Shown here: positions 1 through 7,135 of the stretch, one piece after another | Numbering within the stretch: position 1 is the first letter of the stretch | Layout of the letters: each line of letters opens with the position of its first letter | From: Gammaproteobacteria bacterium | GTDB taxonomy: Bacteria; Pseudomonadota; Gammaproteobacteria; Steroidobacterales; GCA-2729495 | Length of the DNA stretch: 11,648 bases | Direction of reading: 5' to 3' | Assembly (NCBI GenBank): GCA_023150055.1 | Contig: JAKLLP010000033.1 | Location: forward strand, 1 to 11,648 | Notes under the pieces: generated by a model | What the model saw: the letters and a program-made list of their open reading frames with translations, nothing else | Told to the model about the DNA's origin: nothing | The model's database searches: none | Made by a program: the position numbers and the translations under genes

Positions 1-272
1 CGGCGGTACTGCTGGACGAGTGCCGCGGGATCCCCGAATCGCGCCATCACCCCGGCCTCGGCGGCGACCGCTGGGCGTCCCGTGAGCTTGACCAGCACCC
101 GTCCGAGCGCCTCGCTGAACGCGGCCGCAGTGGCCTCCGCCGAGTCGTCGGCAACGAGCACCGTCGCCGAGTAGAGATCCTCCACCACGGCGGCCGTGGC
201 CACGGCCGAGGCGAGCGCGGCCGCCGCGACCAGCGCCATCGTGCCCGCCCTCATCCGCTTCCAGAGAATCAT
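1..272 (-). CDS. DUF2066 family secreted protein, N-terminal part (cut by left edge)
   Basis: The reading frame is open from an ATG at 272 down to base 1, giving 90 codons with no stop, so the C-terminal part lies outside the window. The first 28 or so residues ([10 protein letters not shown], then an Ala/Val-rich stretch) look like a signal peptide with a basic start, which suggests export to the periplasm. After it come an [12 protein letters not shown] strand and a helix ending in RVLVKLTGR, which resembles the start of DUF2066 proteins. That family has no well-established function to my knowledge. A second in-frame ATG lies at 254, but the one at 272 is preceded by GAGG about 8 bases upstream and gives the better signal peptide. 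It is transcribed away from purM, as in other gammaproteobacteria I recall. The family call rests on recognition of pattern and context. Confidence 0.7.
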   Translation of the reverse strand, partial: MILWKRMRAGTMALVAAAALASAVATAAVVEDLYSATVLVADDSAEATAAAFSEALGRVLVKLTGRPAVAAEAGVMARFGDPAALVQQYR

Positions 273-294
273 GCGCCCACCCTCATCGCGCTCT

Positions 295-300
295 ATTATA
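295..300 (-). promoter_or_regulatory. Candidate -10 box for the DUF2066 gene
   Basis: On the minus strand these six bases read TATAAT, a perfect sigma-70 -10 consensus, in an otherwise GC-rich spacer. It lies 22 bases upstream of the ATG at 272, which would give a short leader. No good -35 hexamer is present 17 bases further upstream (the bases there read GGCGGG), so the promoter may need an activator or may be fortuitous. Confidence 0.4.
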
Positions 301-365
301 GTCAGCCCTCGCGCCGGCCCGCCCGGTCCGGGCATATTCATTACCCAGAACTCGGCAGGATCGGC

Positions 366-1400
366 ATGAGCCCGGACAGACCCCTCACTTACAAGGACGC
401 CGGTGTCGATATCGATGCGGGCGACGCGCTGGTCGAGCGCATCAAGCCGCTGGCGCGCCGCACGGCCCGGCCGGGCCTGCTCGGCGGCATCGGCGGCTTT
501 GGCGGGTTGTTCGAGATCGACCTTGCCCGCTATCCGCGGCCCGTGCTGGTGGCGGGAACCGATGGCGTGGGGACCAAGCTGCGGCTCGCCCTGGACCTCG
601 ACAAGCTCGACACCGTGGGCATCGACCTGGTCGCCATGTGCGTCAACGACGTCGTCGTCCAGGGCGCGGAGCCCCTGTTCTTCCTCGACTACTACGCCAC
701 CGGGAAACTCTCGGTCGAGCAAGCCGAGACCGTCGTGCGTGGCATCGCCGCTGGCTGTGAACTCGCCGGCTGCGCGCTCCTGGGCGGCGAGACGGCGGAG
801 ATGCCCGGCATGTACGCGCCGGGGGATATCGATCTCGCCGGCTTTGCCGTCGGCATCGTCAACCGCGACCGGATCATCGACGGCGCCACGGTCGCACCGG
901 GCGACGTGCTCCTCGGCCTCGCCGCCTCCGGCCCGCACTCCAACGGCTATTCGCTTATCCGCCGCATCCTCGAGCGCCAGCCGGATGCCGCGGGGAAGCC
1001 CTGGGACGGGCTGACGCTCGGCGAGCGCCTGCTCACCCCCACCCGCATCTACGTCAAGCCACTGCTCGCGCTGTTCGGCCAGTGCGAGGTGCGCGCACTG
1101 GCGCATATCACCGGCGGCGGCCTGCCCGGCAATGTCGAGCGCGTGCTTCCCGCTGATGCCGACGCCTGCATCGACCCGGCAAGCTGGCAGCGGCCGGAAG
1201 TCTTCGCCTGGCTGCAGACCACCGGCCAGGTCGCCGATGCCGAGATGTATCGCACCTTCAACTGCGGCATCGGCATGGTGGTGGTGGTCGCGCGCAACGA
1301 CGCCGAGCGCGCCCTGCAGGCGCTGCGCGCGGCCGGCGAAACCGTGCAGAAGATCGGCGAGATCCGCCCCGGCACCGGCCGGGTCCGTATCGGCACATGA
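366..1400 (+). CDS. purM: Phosphoribosylformylglycinamidine cyclo-ligase (AIR synthetase)
   Basis: PurM converts formylglycinamidine ribonucleotide to aminoimidazole ribonucleotide using ATP, the fifth step of de novo purine synthesis in the cytoplasm. The 344-residue product matches the usual length (E. coli about 345). It has the family landmarks in order: [13 protein letters not shown] start, the glycine-rich GGFGGLF (43-49), GTDGVGTK (64-71), [18 protein letters not shown] (93-110), [11 protein letters not shown] (140-150), [12 protein letters not shown] (188-199), [10 protein letters not shown], and [11 protein letters not shown] near the C-terminus. An AGGA ribosome binding site ends five bases before the ATG. 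The stop overlaps the purN start by four bases (ATGA), so the two are probably translationally coupled. A perfect GCCCGG-T-CCGGGC palindrome (321-333) sits in the leader, with unknown meaning. Nothing in the protein looks damaged. Confidence 0.97.
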   Translation: MSPDRPLTYKDAGVDIDAGDALVERIKPLARRTARPGLLGGIGGFGGLFEIDLARYPRPVLVAGTDGVGTKLRLALDLDKLDTVGIDLVAMCVNDVVVQGAEPLFFLDYYATGKLSVEQAETVVRGIAAGCELAGCALLGGETAEMPGMYAPGDIDLAGFAVGIVNRDRIIDGATVAPGDVLLGLAASGPHSNGYSLIRRILERQPDAAGKPWDGLTLGERLLTPTRIYVKPLLALFGQCEVRALAHITGGGLPGNVERVLPADADACIDPASWQRPEVFAWLQTTGQVADAEMYRTFNCGIGMVVVVARNDAERALQALRAAGETVQKIGEIRPGTGRVRIGT

Positions 1401-2032
1401 GCGCGGCGGGCGCCACACGCCTGCGCGTCGCGGTCCTCGTCTCCGGCAACGGCTCGAACCTGCAGGCCCTCCTCGACCAGCGCGACGCCGCTGCGCCGGG
1501 CTACGACATCGTCGGCGTCGTGAGCGACCGCCCGGGCGTCTTCGCACTCGAACGCGCCACCCGCGCCGGCATACCGGCCATCACCGTCGACTACCGGGCC
1601 TGCGGCGGACGTGAAGCGTTCGCACGCCGACTCGGTGAGGAACTCGACGCCCTGCAACCCGCACTCGTCGTGCTGGCAGGGTTCATGCGCATACTCCCGG
1701 CTGAACTCGTCAACCGCTACCGCGGATATACGGGTCTCGATACCTACCGGCGCGCGCTCGAAGCGGGCGACCCCTGGCACGGCACCACGGTGCACTTCGT
1801 CACGCCCGACCTCGATGCCGGCCCCGCCATCCTGCAGTACCGGCTCGCGGTCACCCGAGGGGATACCGAGGAGACCCTGCGCGAGCGCGTGCAACGGGGC
1901 GAGCACCGGATCTACCCGCAGGTCGTGCACTGGATCGCCGCCGGGCGGGTCGGCATGGAAGGCGGTGGGGTGCTGCTGGACGGCCGCGCACTCGCGCGGC
2001 CGGTGATAGTCGACGAAGATCAGTTGACCTGA
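1397..2032 (+). CDS. purN: Phosphoribosylglycinamide formyltransferase, lacking the catalytic Asn/His segment
   Basis: PurN transfers a formyl group from 10-formyltetrahydrofolate to GAR in purine synthesis. The 211-residue product has the family fold signature: [13 protein letters not shown] (14-26, GAR phosphate loop), [10 protein letters not shown] (91-100, folate site), [19 protein letters not shown] (128-146, with D140 matching the catalytic Asp144 of E. coli) and a normal C-terminus ending near WLDG/LLDGR. Between G110 and Y111 (bases 1726/1727), however, 12 residues are missing relative to the E. coli protein as I recall it. The missing stretch contains NIHPSLLP, including catalytic Asn106 and His108. 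The frame is kept, so the gap is 36 bases. The total length looks normal only because the N-terminus is about 8 residues longer. As written, the enzyme should be inactive or badly impaired; a genuine deletion, an assembly artefact, or compensation by another enzyme such as PurT are all possible. The identity of the gene is certain; its activity is not. Confidence 0.93.
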   Translation: MSAAGATRLRVAVLVSGNGSNLQALLDQRDAAAPGYDIVGVVSDRPGVFALERATRAGIPAITVDYRACGGREAFARRLGEELDALQPALVVLAGFMRILPAELVNRYRGYTGLDTYRRALEAGDPWHGTTVHFVTPDLDAGPAILQYRLAVTRGDTEETLRERVQRGEHRIYPQVVHWIAAGRVGMEGGGVLLDGRALARPVIVDEDQLT

Positions 2033-2304
2033 TCTCCTCCCGCGACCGGCAGACGAACAGGCGGCCCAGGCGCGGTGAGCCCTCGAAGAATTCCAGAGCC
2101 CGCTCAGGGCGACCCCTGCCGCCGGCAGAGGCCGCGCGGCAGCACAGCACCCGCGCCGCTGCCCTCCCGGAGCGCCCCAGCCGCCTGGCACAGCCCGCCG
2201 CCGATTTCACATTATCGGTCTCACGGGGCTTCTCCTCGTCGATTTTCAAAGTATCCTGATTGCCTGCGACACGCAGCGCCCCCCGGTAGGGGCCGCGCCA
2301 CGAC
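2033..2304 (+). other. Non-coding junction between purN and the glycan locus
   Basis: These 272 bases hold no gene I can support. The left two thirds stay very GC-rich; from about 2207 the sequence becomes mixed (ATTATC, TTTTCAAAG), which could house a promoter for the radical SAM gene, although no convincing -35/-10 pair is visible. On the minus strand bases about 2036-2130 read as a plausible peptide (ERALEFFEGSPRLGRLF), but there is no start or continuation I can identify. It could be the remnant of a gene lost when the downstream cluster was inserted, or chance coding in GC-rich DNA. Confidence 0.4.
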
Positions 2305-3555
2305 ATGACCACCGACGCCAACCGGATCATCATGGATTTGCAGGTAACAGCACCCGAAGATTTTGCCCGCAGGGCGCAAGGCCTCCTCGAACGCGGCCAG
2401 GCGGAAGACGCCCATCGGCTGTGCTGCGAGGCGCTCGACCAGTTCCCGGACGAACTCGACCTGCTGATGCTCCGGGCGCACATCGAAGCCTCGCAGGGGA
2501 AGTTCATCGGTGCGCTGGCCACGCTCGACCAGTTCCTGCAGAGAAAGCCCGGCGATCCGCTCGCGCTCAGCAACCGGAACAAAGTGGAGGCACTTCAGCG
2601 CAGCAGCCGCGAGCACCCCTACACCGTCCGTTATCTTCAGCATCGCTCGGTTCACATGGACTACCCGCGCACCGTGTCGATCGAAACGACCGGGCGATGC
2701 AATGCCACGTGCAACTTCTGTCCCGCGCCGGAACTCGAGCGCAAGCACCTCGCCATGCCGGAGGCACTGTTCCGCAAGATCATCGAGGACCTCAAGGCAA
2801 TACCCGAGCACGTGCCGCTCAACATCAACACCAACGTGGTCAATGAGCCGTTCATGGACAAGAGGATGTTCGCGCGGCTGCAGTACATCAACGAGCAACT
2901 CCCACGCGCGCGCATCCAGATCTACTCCAATTTCAACGTGCTGCCGCGAAACTACATGGCGAGCTTCCGCAAGCTGCGGAACTTCATGAGCCTGAACGTC
3001 TCGTTCAACGCGGCCAACAAGCACGACTACGAATCGGTCATGCACATCGACTTCGACCGCACCGTCGAGCATCTGCGGACCTTCATGACCGGGAACCGGA
3101 GCGACCGTTTTCTGCGGCCCCCGGTGATCCTTTCGCGGGTGGCCGACAACACGAATGCGGACAAGGCCTATATCGAGGACTGCCGCAAGTTGTTTGCCGA
3201 ATTCGAAGAAGGTGTCGACTATTTGCCGAAGATCAAGCCACGCATCACATGGCTCGGCGACACGCACATCAAGCAGGGACAAATACCCTACTTTCTGCCC
3301 TGCGATGCCTGGCTCGACATGAACATCATGTGCACGGGGGTCGTGCCGCTATGCTGCATAGACGCCCATGGCGACCACGCCGTGGGGGACGTCAGCAAGC
3401 ACTCCGTGCTGGATGTCTACAACTCACCCGGTTTTCGCAAGCTCCGCGAAAAACACCTGCAGCGCGAGGGCCTCAACCCCTGCGGCGGCTGCTCGCCCTA
3501 TGCCGAGGTGCGGGAAGACCCGAACCATTTCGCTTTTCGGACCGTAAACGACTGA
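2305..3555 (+). CDS. TPR-like / radical SAM / SPASM-type protein of unknown substrate
   Basis: The 416-residue protein has three parts. Residues about 12-100 form paired helices with TPR character (alternating small and large hydrophobics, ending LQRKPGDPLALSN). The radical SAM core begins around residue 120 and carries the CNATCNFC motif, with C132, C136 and C139 as ligands of the SAM-binding 4Fe-4S cluster. The NEP of NVVNEPF (179-181) sits where the family usually has GEP. The C-terminal part has C333, C343, C350, C351, C393 and C396, consistent with a SPASM or twitch domain holding one or two auxiliary clusters. SPASM proteins modify peptides or sugars by radical chemistry; the substrate here cannot be read from sequence. 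A possible ribosome binding site (GTAGGGG) lies rather far (about 12 bases) before the ATG. An in-frame ATG at 2332 is the alternative start. The next gene, a sulfotransferase, begins 177 bases downstream on the same strand. Confidence 0.85.
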   Translation: MTTDANRIIMDLQVTAPEDFARRAQGLLERGQAEDAHRLCCEALDQFPDELDLLMLRAHIEASQGKFIGALATLDQFLQRKPGDPLALSNRNKVEALQRSSREHPYTVRYLQHRSVHMDYPRTVSIETTGRCNATCNFCPAPELERKHLAMPEALFRKIIEDLKAIPEHVPLNINTNVVNEPFMDKRMFARLQYINEQLPRARIQIYSNFNVLPRNYMASFRKLRNFMSLNVSFNAANKHDYESVMHIDFDRTVEHLRTFMTGNRSDRFLRPPVILSRVADNTNADKAYIEDCRKLFAEFEEGVDYLPKIKPRITWLGDTHIKQGQIPYFLPCDAWLDMNIMCTGVVPLCCIDAHGDHAVGDVSKHSVLDVYNSPGFRKLREKHLQREGLNPCGGCSPYAEVREDPNHFAFRTVND

Positions 3556-3732
3556 TATGCCGCGGGGTGGCCGACGCTGCACCAGCCCGCTTTTGTCACG
3601 CGAATCCGCCGGACAGGCTTCATTCATTGCGCTGCGCTCAGCCGAATGGCCGCTGCGGACCAGCAGTTGCGCTTTTCCGGGTAACCGCCTCGCGGCCAGG
3701 ATCGCGACCCCGAGCTACGGCTGAAAGTTGCC

Positions 3733-4359
3733 ATGCCCGTTTTCGTAAAAGGCGGAACTTCGATTCTTTTCGTGCACATCCCGAAGACAGGAGGCCGAAC
3801 AATTGAATCCAAGTTCCAGGACTCCGGTTATCAATTGTCCTACATCGATATGGAGGCGGAGGGCCTGAACCGTCTGCGGTGGTGCTCGCCGCAGCATATG
3901 GACTCAAGCCAGTACATCCGAATCCTTGACCTGTCGAAGTTCGCTTTCATGTTTGCCGTCGTCAGGGAGCCTGTAAGTCGACTGAAATCCGAACTGGGCA
4001 TGCACTTGCAGCAGAACTTCCGCAACAGCGTCGAGCAGAACGATCAGTGGGTCATGGACGCGCTGGCCGGCTACCAGGCCAATCCGTATCTGTACGACAA
4101 CCATTTGCGGCCACAGTACGAGTTCATTGCCCCGGGGGTTGCTGTGTTTCGTTTCGAAGAGGGGCTCGATGCCATCCTTGCCGAAGTGGAGAGACGGCAC
4201 CCTGATATCTCGCTCGTGCCAGGCCATGCCCGCATCGGGTCAAGAGCAGAGCGCAGCGGATTCTCGAGCTCCGAGATCGCACTGAGCGAGGACGTGACCC
4301 GGCGAATCAGGGCGTTTTACGCTGCAGATTACGAGCGGTACTACCCCGACCTGCTCTAG
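3733..4359 (+). CDS. Sulfotransferase family 2 protein (HIPKTGG type)
   Basis: This 208-residue protein carries the two PAPS-binding elements of Golgi-type (family 2) carbohydrate sulfotransferases. The 5'-phosphosulfate loop is FVHIPKTGGRTIE (13-25), and the 3'-phosphate motif is FAVVREPVSRLKSEL (74-88) with R78 and S86. The expected reaction is transfer of sulfate from PAPS to a sugar hydroxyl, probably on a nascent polysaccharide in the cytoplasm, since no signal peptide or membrane segment is visible. The C-terminus ends in a DYERYYPDL stretch, common in this family. The ribosome binding site is weak (GAAAG about 7 bases before the ATG). Only 8 bases separate its stop from the GT61 gene, so the two are probably co-expressed. 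GC is clearly lower than in purM: 32 of 60 bases in 3961-4020 against 49 of 60 in 421-480, by hand count. The acceptor is unknown. Confidence 0.87.
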   Translation: MPVFVKGGTSILFVHIPKTGGRTIESKFQDSGYQLSYIDMEAEGLNRLRWCSPQHMDSSQYIRILDLSKFAFMFAVVREPVSRLKSELGMHLQQNFRNSVEQNDQWVMDALAGYQANPYLYDNHLRPQYEFIAPGVAVFRFEEGLDAILAEVERRHPDISLVPGHARIGSRAERSGFSSSEIALSEDVTRRIRAFYAADYERYYPDLL

Positions 4360-4367
4360 AGCACGCC

Positions 4368-5225
4368 ATGCTTTATCGACATTGCCTTGCTACCGCCACC
4401 TCGTCAGAGTGCGATGGCCGTAATCGTTATCGCAGGAATCTCAATGGCGCCCTGTACGACGAGCGGGGACAACTTGTTTTCGACAGCCTGAGGAACAGCT
4501 CCTACGCCGATGTCAGGCATGTCGCGCCCTCCTACATCTTCCCCCACGAATACGCCGACGTACCCTTATTCAGGGGAAAGTACTTCTATTGCGGCCACTT
4601 CCATGGCCACTTCGGGCACTTTCTCATCGAGACACTGCCGGAGCTTTATCGGGCCAAAACGTTGATGACCGGGGGAAAATACCTTTTCCATCCGTTCGAA
4701 TGGCAGTCAGCACGGGTCAACCTGACCTTCAGTTACGTACAGGAGGCCCTGTCGTTGCTCGGTATCTCTCCCGACGAACTGTCGTTCGTTGAGCATGACT
4801 GTGTTGTCGAGGCCGTCGAGGTCCATCCACGGCGGGTGGTGCCAAACCACTCCATGGACGACTCCTGCGCCGATGTCTACAGGTTCATGGCTGGGCGTGT
4901 GGAGGCTGCTCGCGGATGCGGCGAGAAGATCTTCATGTCGCGCAGTCGCATCCCGGACTCACGGGGCAACGAGCCCGCGTTCGACGCGCAGATGCAGCAG
5001 CTCGGCTATACCGTCATTCATCCCGAGGAGCTGCCATTGCGCGAGCAGATCGCAGTCGTGAAGTCGGCCCGAACGCTGGCGGGCTTCGACGGGAGCGCAC
5101 TGCATCTGTCTGTCTTCATGGCCGCCGGCGGCGTGGTGGAAATCATCGGCAACAGGTGCGCGGTCAATACCGTGAACTGCAACCGGCTGAGCGGGCAGGA
5201 AACCCGGCGAATCCAGCTCACCTGA
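4368..5225 (+). CDS. GT61-type glycosyltransferase (DUF563, capsule/EPS type)
   Basis: The 285-residue product matches the pattern of glycosyltransferase family 61 (DUF563) found in bacterial capsule and exopolysaccharide loci. The His-rich segment GHFHGHFGHFLIETLPE (76-92) corresponds to the family's GHF-L-E-L-P motif. KIFMSRSRIPDSR (187-199) matches the K-I-Y-I-S-R strand before the C-terminal half, and GFDGSALHLSVFM (239-251) matches the G-x-HGS/DGSA-L-x-N-x-x-F donor-site region. There is no signal peptide or membrane span, so it should act in the cytoplasm on a lipid-linked glycan. The start at 4368 follows the sulfotransferase stop by 8 bases, with a weak GAGC as the only ribosome binding candidate, which suggests coupling. 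The 9-base GGCCACTTC occurs twice in quick succession within the His-rich motif. The sugar donor and acceptor cannot be told; with the rfb genes nearby, rhamnose or a neighbouring residue is conceivable. Confidence 0.82.
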   Translation: MLYRHCLATATSSECDGRNRYRRNLNGALYDERGQLVFDSLRNSSYADVRHVAPSYIFPHEYADVPLFRGKYFYCGHFHGHFGHFLIETLPELYRAKTLMTGGKYLFHPFEWQSARVNLTFSYVQEALSLLGISPDELSFVEHDCVVEAVEVHPRRVVPNHSMDDSCADVYRFMAGRVEAARGCGEKIFMSRSRIPDSRGNEPAFDAQMQQLGYTVIHPEELPLREQIAVVKSARTLAGFDGSALHLSVFMAAGGVVEIIGNRCAVNTVNCNRLSGQETRRIQLT

Positions 5226-5269
5226 GGTCCGCCAGCGATCTCGCGGCGCGTTGTACTGATCGACATCGC

Positions 5270-5905
5270 TCAGCTCGATCCACGGTCGAAATCGTAGCCA
5301 AAAAGCTCGATATCATCCCGATAGCATGCCCGCACATGCTCCCGCGTCTCGGCATCGAAATACTCCCGATAGTCTCGCCGCTCGGCTGAGACATTCCTGC
5401 GAGGCAGTGGCACACGCTCACCGAATATCCGCTGGAAAATGGGTTCGATTCCTGCCTCGAGGTTCTCGAAGCGCACGACTTCATCGACGATCAGGTTCTT
5501 CCCGGAGTCGCAGACGAACTCCCATTGCGGCTCAAACCGCCGGCGGACCTCGGGTTGCCCCGGCACGGGATAACCGTTGAAAACGAAGTCGCGAAAATCA
5601 ATACCAGCCGGACCAACGAGGAACTTGTAGGCCGATACCAGCCGGTCCCACGGGTTACGCACGACAGCAAACTTGAAGTAGTCGGCATAATCAATGGGGG
5701 CAATGTAACCAAGGTCGATGTATTCCGCGGCTTTCAGGTGCGCGAGCCGTCTGGGTCCTCTCACGGGGTCGGGGTTTTCGCGCATCAACAACGGCGCGCG
5801 CGTCTCCCAGGTAAGCCCCGACTTCTGGACGAACACCAGTTCGATGCTTTGCCCCGCCGTCTTGGGGACATGAACAAAAATGGTGCGGTAACGATGAGAA
5901 ATCAT
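5270..5905 (-). CDS. Sulfotransferase family 2 protein, distal gene of the rhamnose operon
   Basis: The 211-residue protein has the 5'-phosphosulfate motif FVHVPKTAGQSIE (10-22) and the 3'-phosphate motif FAVVRNPWDRLVSAY (79-93), with R83 and S91 in the expected places. Both are typical of family 2 carbohydrate sulfotransferases, which use PAPS. No signal peptide or membrane segment is seen. It lies 138 bases beyond rfbB on the same strand and is probably transcribed with the rfb genes. An AGG about 5 bases before the ATG is the only ribosome binding candidate. It differs enough from the 3733-4359 protein (TAG versus TGG in the P-loop, different middle and C-terminus) that the pair is not a recent duplication; they probably sulfate different positions. 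Its 3' end faces the GT61 gene with a 44-base gap. Placement right behind dTDP-rhamnose synthesis suggests, but does not show, that the acceptor contains rhamnose. Confidence 0.88.
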   Translation of the reverse strand: MISHRYRTIFVHVPKTAGQSIELVFVQKSGLTWETRAPLLMRENPDPVRGPRRLAHLKAAEYIDLGYIAPIDYADYFKFAVVRNPWDRLVSAYKFLVGPAGIDFRDFVFNGYPVPGQPEVRRRFEPQWEFVCDSGKNLIVDEVVRFENLEAGIEPIFQRIFGERVPLPRRNVSAERRDYREYFDAETREHVRACYRDDIELFGYDFDRGSS

Positions 5906-6043
5906 GTCAGCCTGTCCGATGCGAGTGGACCCCTGTCAATGTCAACCTCTCGTCCTGCATCTGGCGGATCCCGCATCAGCCGCACCAGACGGTGATACGC
6001 CCCTTCGCCCGCGGCAGTCATCGCTCCACATGCCGTCATGACA

Positions 6044-7135
6044 TCACGCGGAAACAACGGAGTTGCTGTCTGACCTCGCCAGCACCCCGTCGCACCACTC
6101 CTGGTTGCCCAGGTACCACTGCACCGTCGCTGCCAGGCCACTGGCCAGGTCAATGCTCAGCCTGAAGCCGAGCTCCTGCCTGATCTTCGACATATCTATT
6201 GCGTAGCGACGATCGTGTCCTGGCCGGTCCGGCACGAAGGTCTGCAGTGACGCCACCGGCCGCCCATGGGCGGCCGGGCAGTCGGGAAACCGGTCACGTA
6301 AATCCGGGTCCTCCCCGAAACAGCGGTCCACCAGTTCGCAGACCTGCGCGATCAGCTCGAGGTTGGAAACCTGGGTCTCGCCGCCGACATTGTAGGTTTC
6401 ACCAGGCCTGCCATGAGCGAGGACAAGATCGAGAGCACGGCAGTGGTCCTCGACGTGCAACCAGTCGCGAATGTTCAGGCCATCACCATAGACCGGGAGT
6501 GGAATGCCACGCAGGCAGTTCAGTATGAACAGGGGAATCAGCTTCTCCGGGTACTGGAACGGGCCGTAGTTATTCGAGCAGTTCGAGATCGTCGTTTCGA
6601 GCCCGTACGTCCGGGAATAAGCGCGGACCAGCAAATCCGCCGCCGCCTTGCTGGCCGCATAGGGCGAGTTGGGTGCAAACGCGGTCCGCTCGGTGAAAGG
6701 CGGATCAGCCGGACCAAGCGACCCGTAGACTTCGTCGGTCGATACATGGTGAAAGCGGTGACGGGGTACCCGGCGATCGACGAGCCAGGCGCGCCTCGCC
6801 GCCATCAGCAGGCTGTGGGTGCCGCTGACGTTGGTATCCACGAACGCCTGCGGTCCCTCGATCGACCGGTCGACATGGCTTTCAGCGGCAAGGTGCACGA
6901 GCGTGTCGATCTCGTGCAGGCGCATGAGCCGGTAGATCTCCGCTTCGTTTCTGATATCGCCCTGAACGAAAGTGACGGTCGGAAGGCCGAGCACATCGGC
7001 GAGGCTGGGCAGGTAGCCCGCGTAAGTCAGCGCGTCATAGACCAGAATGCGATCGCCTGGATGCTTCCGGCACCAGTAGCGAACGAAATTGCTGCCGATG
7101 AAACCCGCGCCACCCGTTACCAGCAGACTAGACAT
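6044..7135 (-). CDS. rfbB: dTDP-glucose 4,6-dehydratase
   Basis: RfbB (RmlB) dehydrates dTDP-glucose to dTDP-4-keto-6-deoxyglucose using bound NAD+, the second step of dTDP-L-rhamnose synthesis. The product is an extended short-chain dehydrogenase with TGGAGFIG (7-14) for NAD binding, catalytic Thr133-Asp134-Glu135 in STDEVYG, Tyr159 and Lys163 in YAASK, and SNNYGPFQYPEKLIPL downstream. The C-terminus ends normally after TVQWYLGNQEW, at 363 residues, close to the usual 350-360. I chose the ATG at 7135 (MSSLLVTGG); an in-frame ATG at 7153 would add MRWWRR, which does not fit the family start. The chosen start overlaps the end of rfbD by 8 bases. The following 138 bases to the sulfotransferase contain no gene I can support. 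Confidence 0.96.
   Translation of the reverse strand: MSSLLVTGGAGFIGSNFVRYWCRKHPGDRILVYDALTYAGYLPSLADVLGLPTVTFVQGDIRNEAEIYRLMRLHEIDTLVHLAAESHVDRSIEGPQAFVDTNVSGTHSLLMAARRAWLVDRRVPRHRFHHVSTDEVYGSLGPADPPFTERTAFAPNSPYAASKAAADLLVRAYSRTYGLETTISNCSNNYGPFQYPEKLIPLFILNCLRGIPLPVYGDGLNIRDWLHVEDHCRALDLVLAHGRPGETYNVGGETQVSNLELIAQVCELVDRCFGEDPDLRDRFPDCPAAHGRPVASLQTFVPDRPGHDRRYAIDMSKIRQELGFRLSIDLASGLAATVQWYLGNQEWCDGVLARSDSNSVVSA

Noticed and set aside
1049..2191. Long minus-strand open frame (380 codons) opposite purM/purN
   Set aside because: The plus strand encodes clear PurM and PurN over the same bases. The antisense product is rich in Arg, Ala and Gly with no family features, as expected for the opposite strand of GC-rich genes.
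2221..3282. Minus-strand open frame (353 codons) opposite the radical SAM gene
   Set aside because: The sense strand has the CxxxCxxC motif and SPASM cysteines. The antisense frame shows no recognisable domain and is a consequence of codon bias.
2305..3555. Calling the radical SAM protein an anaerobic sulfatase-maturing enzyme
   Set aside because: It shares only the general radical SAM and Cys-rich C-terminal layout. The N-terminal TPR-like part and the sequence around the motif are not what I recall for anSME, so this stays a hypothesis.
5258..5280. Inverted repeat GATCGA-N11-TCGATC at the convergent end of the GT61 and sulfotransferase genes, as a terminator
   Set aside because: The stem is only 6 bp of mixed composition with a long loop and no T run on either strand, and it overlaps the sulfotransferase stop codon.
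5902..6039. A 45-codon frame filling the gap between rfbB and the distal sulfotransferase, with an ATGA overlap to the latter
   Set aside because: The exact fit is suggestive of translational coupling, but the peptide (MTACGAMTAAGEG...) has no recognisable feature, no ribosome binding site, and unremarkable third-position composition. The frame also continues upstream as a shadow of rfbB. Kept only as a note.
6044..6153. Possible frameshift at the end of rfbB, since another frame runs through its last 110 bases
   Set aside because: RfbB ends normally after the TVQWYLGNQEW segment at a usual length, so no frameshift is needed.
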